A DNA stretch of 64,000 bases from Pegea sp. RAD2-039 (lineage: Eukaryota; Chordata; Thaliacea; Salpida; Salpidae). Both the position numbers and the translations under genes were made by a program. The stretch lies in contig JAQGEQ010000270.1 in the NCBI GenBank assembly GCA_034620365.1, positions 1,302,001 to 1,366,000 on the forward strand, written 5' to 3'. The notes beneath the pieces were generated by a model, which did not search any database, was not told where the DNA came from, and worked only from the letters and a program-made list of their open reading frames with translations. Below are positions 38,201 to 50,600 of the stretch, one piece after another (position 1 is the first letter of the stretch; every line of letters begins with the position of its first letter).

Positions 38201-41200
38201 CATTACAACTAAACATTTTATATAATTTAACTCTTCTCTGCTTTTGTTGAGTCATTTTGATTCAAAAAAGTTAATAATTGAATCAATAATTTTAGTCAGT
38301 TTGTAAATTGAATTGATAAAGTTAAGAGCAATTGTTACTACTAGGTTATGTTTCATTATTACGAATCAATTATCAAAATTACAACTTTGAAAATTTGAGA
38401 AATGGCAAATCAAGCAAAGATTCTAGTGAGCGAATCAAAACAATCCAGGTTCACAAGTTGAAATCATTTCATTTCGCTCAACAACGATTACATGAGAATA
38501 ACTTACTGTTTTTTAACGGCTTAACCAGGTTAAAAGCTTACTATTTCTTTGACTAACTACATTTTTTTCTTTATATAGTATTCACAACATTTTATTCATT
38601 CATTCATACAAATTAGAGTTTAACTAGAATTGAATGTTACAAATTTTTCAAAATCGATAAAGCCGATAGTGCTGCAAATTTTTTAGAAATAGTAGTTTGT
38701 TGTAAATATTGGTTTGAAATACTTCATATCAACGTTTGAATTGTATTTAAAAGCTGAAACTGAACTTAAATGATTTAACTAATTATTTAAAATATGGTTT
38801 ACAAAATATATAAAAGTATTTCTGTAAATATTACAAAATTTATTTGTAATTAAAAGGATGAAAGTTGTTTTTCCAACTAACTGGTGGTTGGAATCTACAA
38901 AATTAGAGCTTATTGTTAAACCATTTCGACCAAATTGCTTGATTTTAGTGAATAAAGGTTAGTTCCAATCAAACTCAGCAAAAATCCGCTTTTAATTGTC
39001 TAATATTTATGTCAAAAACTATTTAGGGAAGTTCAACCAAGCCAATAGAATAAAGTTGTTATTTGAGAAAGGGCGCCGTTTTCGGTTCACGTTTATTTGG
39101 CATGGCGGGCAAGTTACCAGTGTAAAAAGTTTATATAACTCAGCTACTATCTATCAATGGAATAAAATATCTATATTTTGGCAAAAGTAGGTGAAATATA
39201 TTTGAAAAATTGAATATCTAGCTTTGCTGCTTTAACTTTTCAGCGACTAATATTTCATCTAAAGTTTATTTGAACTTTTACTATATTCGAATTTATCAGT
39301 TTTTTCGTTTAATATCTAGCTAGAGTTGTTCACATTAAGATAATTTCGTAGAATAAGTTAACATCAGATTGTAGAATTGTGCTACCTGCTAAATAAAGAA
39401 GTTTTTAATAACTGAACATCTAAATACTTTAGTTTTAAATTCTTAGAAATTAAAATGATAAATCTGTTTAAAATTGAAGTTCTTTTGATGCTTACTAATC
39501 CATATTTAGCTTTATCGACAATAAAACTTTTATAATAAATGATGTCTTTAATTTGTAGAAACAATACAATAAAAATGAAAGTTAATTCTGAGCCAGATCT
39601 TCAATTGAAGATTCCATCTGTCAAAGATCAAATGTCAAATCCCGGTGAATCCTGGTTAATTGGTGGTCCCCTAAAAGTAGTTTATTTCATATTTGTTCAC
39701 TTTTAGCATCTTGTAAACATCAAAAATAATTTCTAGAATAGAGAGTTGTCATCAAATATGTCTTTGATGAGAGAAGTTTTAACAACTACTTTTAGAGGAT
39801 ATGTCTACAGTTTTAAAAAAGATGGAATTGAAACTTTAACAAAATACCAAAAAGCTACAAATATTGAGGGATTTCTCCCTATTTTATCATCTTCTCTTCC
39901 AAGTAAAAGCTATTTTGTAGATTATTATCATAAATCACATCTTTCATACACAATCAGGACTTTATTTTTATCTATTCTGAAAATCTTCTATACAAACAAA
40001 ATCAAATTGTTTGAATATTCAAAAAGAATAGAATAAATTGTTGAATTTATCGAAATGTTTAAATCTAGTTAAAGCTTTCGAAATCTATTCAACTTATTGA
40101 ATGTTGCAATAGTATCGATTATAAAAAAGAAATAATAAATAGTTGAAAAATCAATAAAAGTAAATTTGAAGTTAATAATAGTCGAGTACTTCAAGTAATT
40201 ACCTGCTAAGTTTCGTTCACTAATTTCACTCAAGTCTTTCCATATCAGTCATCTTCTTAACTATCTTAAATTAATTTATTTAAAAATTAAAATGTTCTTC
40301 TTTTATTTAGGGAAGCTTCAAATGAAATCTGTTCCTTGTGATCAAGATGAGCCGATCAATCTCATATGCAGAGGAAGAACCAATCAGAATTTAGTTTGGT
40401 ATAAAGATGAAGAACCAGTAATCACATCAATTCAAATATTTCTTATCTTTTGATAAATATCTCCACAGTTTAAAGGACAGACCCAAAAGTCCTCATCTAA
40501 ATCAACCTTGACTTTGTCCATGGGCAAACAACCAGGTCAAGTGACCGGTGTCTACTCTTGTTCTCAAGAAGATTCTTACAAAGATCAAGTGTTAATCAAT
40601 TTTGTAGTGAGATGTGCCCCTGAAAAAAGTGAGTTCATTTGAACATCTATTTGATGAAGATTTTGAAAGAAAATTATTTTGATATCAGAAGTAAGATTAT
40701 TTGATTCTAATCTATCAAAGAGGTCTTCACTTTTCATGTTCAACTTCTTTTCTATAATCAAAATAGTTTGTGGTTATAAAGAAGTTCACAAAATGAAATA
40801 TTTCCTGATGTAAATGCCGACATTTAATAAAACTCCAATTCGATTTGAAATAATCTTTTCAATTTATGATGTTCTTTATTCAGTTTTTTGTTTTTACTGC
40901 TGACAAAGAAATTATTTTGAAGAATTTTTAACCAGAAACTAACCTAAATAATTTAGCAGGTAAAAGTAAATTAGTTTATTGGATACCTGTCATCGCATTA
41001 GTGACAACCTTGATTCTTGTTAAATGTATCTTTTCAATTGCTACAAGGTAACATTTCCCCTGTTGGACATTTGTGGCTCGCAAAAGTTGTTTGTTAAATA
41101 AATTTTTCAGAATTCTAAAAAGACGGAATAAAGATTTGATAATTCCTACGAATGTGGAACTACAAACACTGATTCCTGCTGATAAGTCTCAGTATATATT

Positions 41201-42250
41201 CATTTTGATATTCTTAATCTAGATTAGATAATTGTACATTAAAGTGTAAAGTTTTGAATTTTTTTAAACAAGATAAATAATCCATTTTGCTGCTAAGGAG
41301 TTGTTTTTTAAAACAAATGAATTTTTTAGATATTTTGTCATCAGATGAAAGTATTTTATAGAATTTATTTGTTTTGATTCCAAATTAACTTCGAAAATAT
41401 ATTTTTAATTTGGTTTTAATCCAATATTTAAAAATCTTTCAGTTTTATCCTAATCTAATTTTGGTTTCCACATCTAAAAAATACATTTGAATAAATTTAC
41501 TGATTGTTGTTAGTACAAAACTCTGATAACTTTTCTTTTGGTTTGTTTCAGAATTTTTATGTTACTTGATAAAAAATTGTTTGTTTTTTTATATCAACAT
41601 AATTAGATAACAACTTAATTGAAATAAGAAATTATATTTTCATTGAATTTGACGAAATCTTTCACGTCAAGAAACAAATATTTAAAGTCAGCAAATACTT
41701 TGATAAGTTCTTCAAATATATTTAAACACTGTTATTAGCAACATAACTCTTAATTAGTTGCTTACTACATGATTTCGATAAATTCGGATGTGACTTTAAC
41801 ATCCTCTATTCAGAATCCTTCAAATTGTAATTGCTGATATCAGCTTTAAAAGTTCAGTTTCATCATTTAATGTTGTTGTTTTTGACTTTCGTGCTGTTGT
41901 ACTTTTGTTTCTTTTTTAAATAGTTCATTTAAAGCAATTAATCATTTTTTTATTGGTGATGAAAATTATAGCACCTTAATTCATCTAATGTTACACAATT
42001 TGATATTTAGTTAACAAGATTTATTTTCTCTCCTGTTTAGTTGTTGCTGAGTACATTTAGATGTAATTTTGAAAATTATTTTCTTTTGCTTGTCAGCTTT
42101 TGAAAAGAGAAGAGTTGACAGTTATTGATTGACTTTTGATGAACCTTCACCCCATTATTGCGACTAAAGTTTTCATTTTTATTTAGAAGTTCAGAGAAAG
42201 ATTACGAAATAGAAGCGATGTATGAGATTACTGATGAAGAAGTCTTCTGA
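35278..42250 (+). CDS. Single-pass receptor: signal peptide, 3 TSP1, 2 LamG, Ig, TM, short tyrosine tail
   Basis: Predicted cell-surface adhesion or guidance-type receptor; I recognise the domains but not the gene. Exons: 35278-35401, 35628-35785, 36044-36095, 36236-36415, 36466-36618, 36669-36845, 36895-37160, 37213-37408, 39027-39112, 39244-39263, 39559-39676, 39737-39902, 40311-40417, 40469-40628, 40960-41047, 41111-41185, 42187-42250. Phases all close: 729 residues. Residues 1-20 form a signal peptide (MQIILSNIFLIFLVGF). A Cys-bearing linker leads to TSP1-1 (YWNDWQAWSRC, about 112-171), TSP1-2 (SWTDWSKCSVSCGRG, 172-222) and a Trp-poor TSP1-3 (223-281). LamG1 is at 282-435 and a diverged LamG2 at 436-565. 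The Ig domain (566-654) has Cys...Trp...YSC. A membrane helix (about 658-680) precedes a tail with DYEIEAMYEITDEEVF. Least certain are the 20-nt exon and the 41185 donor. Confidence 0.82.
39244..39263 (+). other. Candidate 20-nt microexon in the receptor's second LamG domain
   Basis: Flanked by a CTTTTCAG acceptor and a GTTTAT donor. It enters in phase 0 and leaves in phase 2, exactly what is needed to connect the exon ending at 39112 to the one starting at 39559; joining those two directly hits a stop. It would encode RLIFHLK with the next base. It was chosen because it repairs the frame, so it is an inference. Confidence 0.4.
41111..41222 (+). other. Alternative last exon of the receptor (read-through form)
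   Basis: If the weak donor at 41186 (AAGTCTCA) is not used, the exon after the membrane segment runs on to a stop at 41220-41222 and ends ADKSQYIFILIFLI. That hydrophobic end replaces the tyrosine-bearing tail. The membrane exon can also splice directly to 42187 in the same phase, so up to three cytoplasmic tails are possible. Confidence 0.35.
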
Positions 42251-42366
42251 ATCTTGCATTTAGTCAACAACTTCTCACTTTTGTTGTCCTGTTTATTTAG
42301 TTTGACATGTATTGATTTCTCAGCCTATTGATTTATGAAATAGTGTTTACACTCATTTTCTTTTTG

Positions 42367-42372
42367 AATAAA
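42367..42372 (+). terminator. Poly(A) signal of the receptor gene
   Basis: AATAAA 117 nt past the tyrosine-tail stop codon, which supports the exon at 42187 as the true terminal exon. Confidence 0.55.
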
Positions 42373-44667
42373 ACGCTAAAAATAGACTTCTTAGTTAAGT
42401 CTTGTCCTACTTTTTTGATCACTACTAAATAAATATTTACATCCTTCTTGTTCTTAAGTTTTTTTATACTCTAAAGAGAGTTTCTCTTTTAGAATTTCTA
42501 TGTTAAAGGATTTTAAACATAAGTATTATCAGTATAATATTAGTAGTTATTTTCGGATTATACCGATGTACTATCTTCAGAGTTCAAAACACTGCAAATA
42601 CTATCTCAATAATTATAGTTGAAGTTTTTAGAGCAAAATGTTTATTTGAACAAAATTAGTGATTGTTCATTGTGTAACAGTCTGATGAATATTTAACTCA
42701 TGTAATATCTAAACTGCAAACAATTAGAAGTTATACACAAGCCACTATAACTCATAGAAAATTTAGTTAGTCTATCTGACTAGCAACTGCTTAGTAACTT
42801 TTTTATTGGTTAATAATTAAATTAAAAACAGGTTTAAAGACATTTGCTCAATTAACTCTTGATGAGATGTCACTTCTATTGTTTAAAAGCAATAAGGTTA
42901 AAAATCAATGCTTTTGTGGGATAAATAAGCTTCTATATTTTACAAAATAAGTTTTGAATGTTTTTAACATTACTACTTTTATTGATTAAAATTTCATGAA
43001 ATTCATTTTTTAAATTTATTCATTACAAACTTAGTTTTGAATTTTGCGAAAACAAATTGAGTTGTAATTTTCATAGAAAAATTCTATGACTAGAAATAAT
43101 TGTAGTTAAATCAATCCTTTTATAAGCTAAACATTTTCTAACTGCATTTATACCATCATCAATAAAAACGATTTAAATTCTAAAGTGAAAAAATATTGCT
43201 TAAAATTATTTTTAAAGCTAAGAAAACATAGAATCAGCACTATTCAATCCCATTTTTATAAGTTTCATTCAAAGCATCATTAGTTGAGCTAAACGAAAAC
43301 ATATCAAATAACAACGTATGTTGCGCAAGAACTTTGAAATATACAGTAACAATTCATTTCTTTAACTAGAATCAGATAGAATTCAGCTTCTACGAATTTC
43401 GCTTTTTAAAGCTGGTTGAACTCCAGAAGCTGAAAAATCAGCAAGAAATATTTTCTATAAAAAATTAGACCCTATTAAACTATATTAATCGATTTTGATG
43501 GACAGCTTGTAATGTGATGCTGTAAGTTAACTGAGTGCCACTTTTACATCAAGATGTTTAGTTTTTATGAGCAGCTGATTTTAAGTCGAGCTTTTTTTAT
43601 TCACCTTTATTTCACTGAACTTAACAACTTCGATTTTTTTATGGCAATATCACCCTTTTGGTTAAATAAAGAGTTTAAATTTAAAGTCAATCATACAACT
43701 TCAAAAACTTTCCGAAGTTTTGCGACTTTCATACTTTTTATGTTTTTAAAAATACCAAAAACTAATTTCAATGCAAATTTAAAGTTACATGTAATTCCTG
43801 ATCAGTTGAAACATTTGCGTTGGCAATATAGATCCTACGCATATTTCAACTAACAATTCAAAAAGGAGGAAGATGTGAACAGGACTTCCTACTTCCCACA
43901 CTTTTCAACCTACGTGAATTGAGCCTACTTACAGTTAGTTAATTACTTGTAGGAATCCTCAGTAGCTTGCAAAGCTGATATAAGCTGAACTAGTGACCAG
44001 CAACACAATAGTTTCAGTTGTCTGCCGTTTATTATTTGAAACCCGCACCAATCGACAAAAACCAGAATCATCTTAGAAATTAGCATCGTGATGAAACGAA
44101 AGATGAGAATAGCACCTTCAAACAATTATCAGCCAATTTTAAGGAAAAAAGAAACTGTAATAAACTCTTACAATAAAACAAAATAACAATTAATCACTTA
44201 AAAGGAAAAATTAGCATATCTCTGGTGTGGGTTAAACTTTCAGGACGTGGATAACAACTAGTTAGGCTCTATGATGATTTGGTTGCGAATGACAAAACTA
44301 AATACGCCACAAAGCAAACAGTACGTCGGAAACCTATGAAAGGACATCGCCCGTCATCTGATGCAAGAAAATTGAAGGTTTTGGCGGCAAAATTTCAAAA
44401 ATAAGAGAAGACTTTGAGAGTTTTAATCTACAAACATTTAACTTAAAAAACAAAACTGATTCTTCTAGTCAGGTGGTCGACTAGCTGTCGACAAATGTGA
44501 TAAAACTAATCACAAAGAGGCAACAAAGGTCTTGATCGACAAAGGAAGTTGATCCATCAAAGATAGACTAAAGAAGAAAATAGTACAACAGGATCATCGA
44601 GACCTAAAAGTCATCGGACTCCCGAAGAGCACAATTCCTGGGATGTGGATGCTCTCAATCAAGTAGA
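42373..44667. other. Intergenic between convergent genes; includes RBM24-type 3' UTR
   Basis: No supported gene. Open frames at 43,554-43,853 (plus) and 43,943-44,125 (minus) resemble no family. The right-hand 300-400 bases, less AT-rich, are probably the 3' UTR of the minus-strand RNA-binding protein gene. Confidence 0.45.
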
Positions 44668-47600
44668 TTAGAAACGATCACCAGCAGCTGCATGCTGGAT
44701 AGTCTGGGCTGCAGCTAGATGAGTTTGGGGAGTAAGAGCTTGTGCAGGAGCAAAAGGTCCAGCAGCATAGGCTGCAGCCATATTAGGCGCATATGCAGTG
44801 GGCAAGTTTTGGTAAGCAGCTGTTGGAACCGACAAAGCAGCTGCTTGGGTTGGCGCAGCCGCAGCAATCAGTTGTGGTCCTGCTACACTTGTAGCGGCTC
44901 CAAGAGTGTTTGCAGTGTGGTGATGAAGATGAGCAGTAGTGTAAGAGGCACCTGCATATGCAGCCGAATGAGCAAAGTCGGTCCCTTTAAATGTTTAACA
45001 AACAATATACAATTAGCATGTTCGATGAGTTTAATATTCAACTCACCGTTACCTGTAGCTGCAGCAACATCAGCAGCGTATTGAGCTTGAGGTGCTTGTA
45101 GTTGCGCCAGATATCCGCCATTGTAATCGATGATATGTTGGTTAGGATGTTGATTGGCTTGAGCTTGCTGTATGATCACACCGTTTGGAGTAACATAAGC
45201 CGCTGCTGTCGGTGGTACATAAGGCGTATAGATAGCAGAAACAGCGCTACTGTAAGAAATTGCCACGTTAGAGAGGCTGCGAGTTGAATAAGTACGCCAC
45301 ACAAACACAACAGCAGTGAGGTGATCAAATTACTTTGATAGCTTTTATTCTCACTAATGTTTATCTAGTTAAATGAATGTATCGAGTTACTTTGATTTTA
45401 AAGTATTTCTAGTACCAAGAAAAATTATGAAAACCAAACATAAAACTTAAAATCAATTATAAGTTCATTCACTATTCATAAATATCAGTTACTACTAAAG
45501 CGATTAAACCCCACTGTGTTTTAAGTCTTGTGATTTAGTTTGTGTCCAATATTCAAACCAGATTTGACAAGCTGGTATTTTAGCAAAGCACAAACACTAT
45601 AACTCATTTGAAGTTTTTTTTCAACAGATCGATTAATTGTATCAAACAAAGTTAACTAATTACTTGAAATTTCTGAGGAAATCTTTATTAATTCAAACTT
45701 TAATAGCAAGCACACAACAAATTTAAAATCACTCTCCACTAAAAAATCAAACAATATACTCAGCTTGTGTCTTCTAGTTATCTACTAACTAAAAGTTGAT
45801 AAACGAAAATCAACTTGTGATGCTGAAAATAAAATGCAGGAAACTTATATGAACAAATTAAAGGAAAAGGAAAAGCTGATCAAATATTTTGTTTTGATGG
45901 AATGCTTAGAAAATTAAATCATTATGCTACTAGTCCTATAAAGATATTTACCTGAAGAGACTCGATTTATAATGAAACAAAATTCTTCCGCGAATGAAAA
46001 AGAAGTTAAAAAGAAATAGTTGATGGATGAGCGCTGAGGACTATTTGTCAAAACTATTTCACTAATCTTAACGTTTGTATCCAACAATTACTAAATAAAC
46101 AAGCCTCTAAGGAAGAGACTAACGTTTGATTTATCTTTTTGTTTATTTTTTATTCATTAGTTTTTCTATGTTGCCCTATAACCGTTGAGATTTTATGTGT
46201 ATCCTCTAATAACATTTCAAAACGAGGCAAGAAACCGCTTTCATTGTAACCATCAGCTGGCTTCTTCATCACTTGCTTCCAGTTACTTACTTTAACTTAC
46301 AAACTTTCCATCATCTTATTCACCAACATTTGTATAAGCCCTCATGCTGAGGTTCCAACAAGTCATTAAAATATTTAATTCTTGTTCAAGTTGAAACAGG
46401 AGCTGAATACAGAGTCAGCTGGGAGTAACAACTTTTCAAGAATAGCCAATCAGAAGACTTTCTTCAAAGTTAACTATGTACAGCTGTTCATATGATTATG
46501 ATGTCATCACCACAATACAGTCAGAACGACGGTTGTGTCCCCACGGAATTCAGCTAAAATCTCTGGTGTGTTGACCAGAAAACTATTTTCTGAGCTAGCC
46601 CTCATAAAAACGTTTTTAGTTGTCCATGTACTTGACCATAATTTGAATCAGATATTTTAAGTAGAAAACTAGTGACGGTGAAGCAACGACGTTTGTCCTT
46701 ACCTTGTACGCAGCACACATTGTAAAAAACAAAATAGAAACACTGAAATTCTAAATAGTGATGATAAATTACTTGTGCTGATATTTCTGAAACTTTAATG
46801 TGAACGAACGACACTCAACTGATCAACATCAGAAGACGTAAGTCGACAAAACATTTACAAAACACAACAGCTAGAAAACAACCGTCAGACTAGTCAAATT
46901 AAATCTGCTTGAAAATAACACCAAAAAGGGAAATAACGATTAGTAGGGTGTTAATCAAGACACTCAAAGTTTAAGTAAGAGTCTAAATATCTTTTTATGA
47001 ATTTATCTGATTTGTTTATTTGATTGAGCAAGATTTTAATTACAATTAAAGAATTTATAGAGATTAAATCTCTAGATAGAGATTCGCAACACACACACTA
47101 CAAAAACTCAAAACAACAAATGCAAAAACTAGAAATCTTCTATAAAATTGGTAGAAACAGATGATGGGTTGTTTCTTATGTCAGAAAGAAAAAGAGAGAC
47201 ATAAAAACGACGTTGTGAACATTATGATTGAGTGGTAAGATCAAGTTTTGTCAACTGAAATGTGTGGATTAATTACTTGATAAAATTTGAAAGAACAAAG
47301 TGAAAGAATAACAACAAAAAGCCCTACTCATCATCGCAACACACAGAATCACACTGCAGGATTCCTTACCTGAACAGGAGATCTGAATGATCTCACACCA
47401 AGCACTCTGTTTGTATTGGATCAAATGTGTATTGGAAGCTTTCTGTGTTCGCATAAGATGATTCCTTTTATCTAAGGTAATTTCGAAATCAGTTCTTATT
47501 CGAAAGAATAAATTATTTAACTTTCAAAGAATAAAAGGAATGAATCTGAAAAAAACTTTACAAGCAGAAATGCTTTTCACTAGTTTTGGCGACACTAAAC

Positions 47601-50600
47601 AAATGAGTTCTATCATCAGCACCTTTTTCAAATCAAAACATGAAAGTCACAAATTGAAAATGAATTTAGTTCTTAACTGAAACGGTGTGAGAGGCTTGCA
47701 CCGCAAGATAATTGCACAGACTCTAGGAATCAGTTTGAATAGACATTTAAGAACTAAAAATCCCCTGTAAACTAATCAACTTTCTGCTTTTTGCATTCTT
47801 ATCTTTATGGCAAACTTAATTTTCTTTTAAGTTTCAAGCAAACTACTTACTAGCAAATATTAAGAAAGCAGTTGTGTTTTTTACTTCAAAATTTTCTGAT
47901 TTCGCTTACATGAGCAAATTAAAGCAAATTTGCAAGCAGCAGACTTATTGCTGATTAATCTTTTTTCACTGCTTACTGCTACCGACTTCTTACAGTTATT
48001 GAGATAATTATGTAATTTTTAATATTAAATTGACTCGTAATTAAGTAGATACACAGAACCACACAGAATTTACCTAAACAAAAACCGGTTTGGAACTGGC
48101 AAATGCTGTAAAGTGCTTTACAATAAAGTTATCATCAGTTGAAGATTGTTAATAATATTAACATCAAGAAAGTCTTATTATCTACGACTCATTTCCTGTA
48201 GCATATCAAATTATGAACCCTTAAAAAAAGTAAATGAGACAGAATTAACGAGGATTTAGTTGACACTGCAAAGACTACTTTGATAGAAATGAGAGCCTTT
48301 CATGTTATCAACATTTGAATAAGAAACTAGGAAAGTTTGTCTACCATCATATCACAAAGACAAAAGTGGTCTACAATTGATTGAGGTTACTATGAATAAA
48401 GTGATAGTTTCTTGATAATATTATACACCCAATTGTAAACATTTAAACGAATTTGTTTCTAGTTGTTTAAAAAAAATTAATTTGATTTATCGTCTACTAA
48501 AATCTTGACAAATTCGAAAAGAACGAAGAAATTTGCCTTGAAAAATTGTAGCTGCAAAAAAGCGACTTCAAACAGTAATGAATAATTTAAATAACTCTGC
48601 AGTAATTTCAATGGAAGAAGATATAGATAATCTCAAATCGGAAGATTTATGATCAAAAATCTATAAAGGTTAAAGTTGAAAGAACAGCTTCACAAAGATT
48701 ACAAAGATCGACTTCTACTTGAAACACAAAAGGCAAATCACAGGCTTTTGATGAGGCACAAAACAAAGTTTGAAGCTATTCACATTAACAATTTTCATTA
48801 TTTCATGAATTTTTTAGCTTCAATTAGATAAATACATTATTTGTGCTTTAACACCAATAAAAATGTTTATCAAAAGATATCACAGCAATCGGGAAAATGA
48901 ATTTTTCCAAGGATCTATGAAAATTTCCTTTGAAATTTCGAGTCAATTTTTCTAAATATTCAATTTGACAAATTTATATTATGAAATTGATTTTTCAGCT
49001 TGATCTACAAAATTTAAACCGGTAAAACCTAAGTAAGTTACAGAAGACCTTACTGAAGTTTTTTCACGTAGTACACACATAATAAAATCAAAATTTTGCA
49101 AGATATTTCAACCATTAGTCGTTTTAATTATAATAATAAAATATAAAGTTCACTCTTAAGAATAATTAAGAGCTTTCTTAAACTATTGTTATATTTAAAT
49201 GAATAGAACAATTGTATGGGGTACAATCGATTATTAAAAAAAGACTTTTTGTTAAGTAGCAACTAGTCAGTAATTTATTGTGATGATAGTTTTTGTAATC
49301 ACCTGTACGGGTTGGCTTGAACGTATCCTTGAGGAATTCGAATACCAACTGAAAAAGAAAAAGAATTATAGAAACAAAAAATTATAAATTATCTATTTTA
49401 TAAGTATTAACAATTTTAACAGCATACTCTTGTAATTTCAGTTTTCATTTTGGATAAAATAATTTTTAATTCTAGATAACAGAAGTATAGTCAAGAAAAT
49501 AACAAACTGATTGTACAGTTTCTAGTTCAAAAATATATAAGAAGATATCATAATGATCAAATGACAAAATATATAAATGTTGAAACATTTAAACCACAAC
49601 ACCGATGATTTTTAAAAGTTTTGTTCAATTAAGGTTTTTAATAATGTTTTTATAAAGCTTTAAACGAATAAGAAAAGGTTTTCTGTCAGACTTTTTGAAA
49701 TAGTTTTTTTATTCAACAACAGCAGTAGTAACAAGCGTGAGAACGTAGAAAGCAAAAATTAATTAACCAGTTTGTCCCAAGAGAAACTTGTATTTGCACT
49801 AGAGAAATTGAATTAAAGAAGATTATATTTTAATACAGCTAAGCAAGTGTAGTTATTACTTTATTAATTTCAATTTTAATAAATTTTAATAAAAAAGTAA
49901 TGATTCAGTTTGTGAAGTAAAGAACTTTAAGAAATTCTCTGAAAAGTGGAACTGCAAAAATGTTTACATGAAATTTTGAAGGTACTTCTTATCTCTAACA
50001 TTTACAACTAGATGTGGATCAAATATAGATAGAAAAATAAGTCAATACTTTTAATGAATGATAGGAAAATTCCTTAACTCAAAACGTATTGAAAAAGTGA
50101 AAATCATAAATTTAATTCTTCAAGCTACTTCGCGCTAGAAATATTTTCTATTGAAAGAGGGCAACGAATCCCATTGATGCAAAACAATGCCTTTCTTTTA
50201 AAGCTCTTCCTCTTATCAACACCCTACCACAGTTTTGTGAAATAATAGAAACAATGATTCAAAAAACTGCTCATTTGTTGTAACCACTATAGAGGCAGAA
50301 CTATGTTTTGTGTCCAAAATGATTTTATATATCAATTGATAAAGAAACAACTTGACATTAGCTACCAATCAAAAATGGACAGAAAGTTTTTTGTTCGTGA
50401 AGTTATTAGGTGACTGTCTGTGGTGACAAAGTTTGAAAGTTAGTGAGTTAACTTTTTACAAACAATGCATTGACGGAAACAATGACTAAATGAAAAAAGA
50501 TAAACCGACTTTAATTCTCAGCAACTTCTAATAAACAATGAAAGGAAAAGTGCAAAAAACGCATCAATTATTTTTAATAGTTACACAAGTTAATATACTT

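Noticed and set aside
43554-43853. 99-codon plus-strand frame
   Set aside because: No domain, no homology, codon content like background; left unannotated.
48540-48790. Plus-strand [16 protein letters not shown] and [20 protein letters not shown], coding-looking helical pieces in an RBM24-type intron
   Set aside because: Frames are broken and no family is recognised; could be a processed pseudogene but the evidence is too thin.
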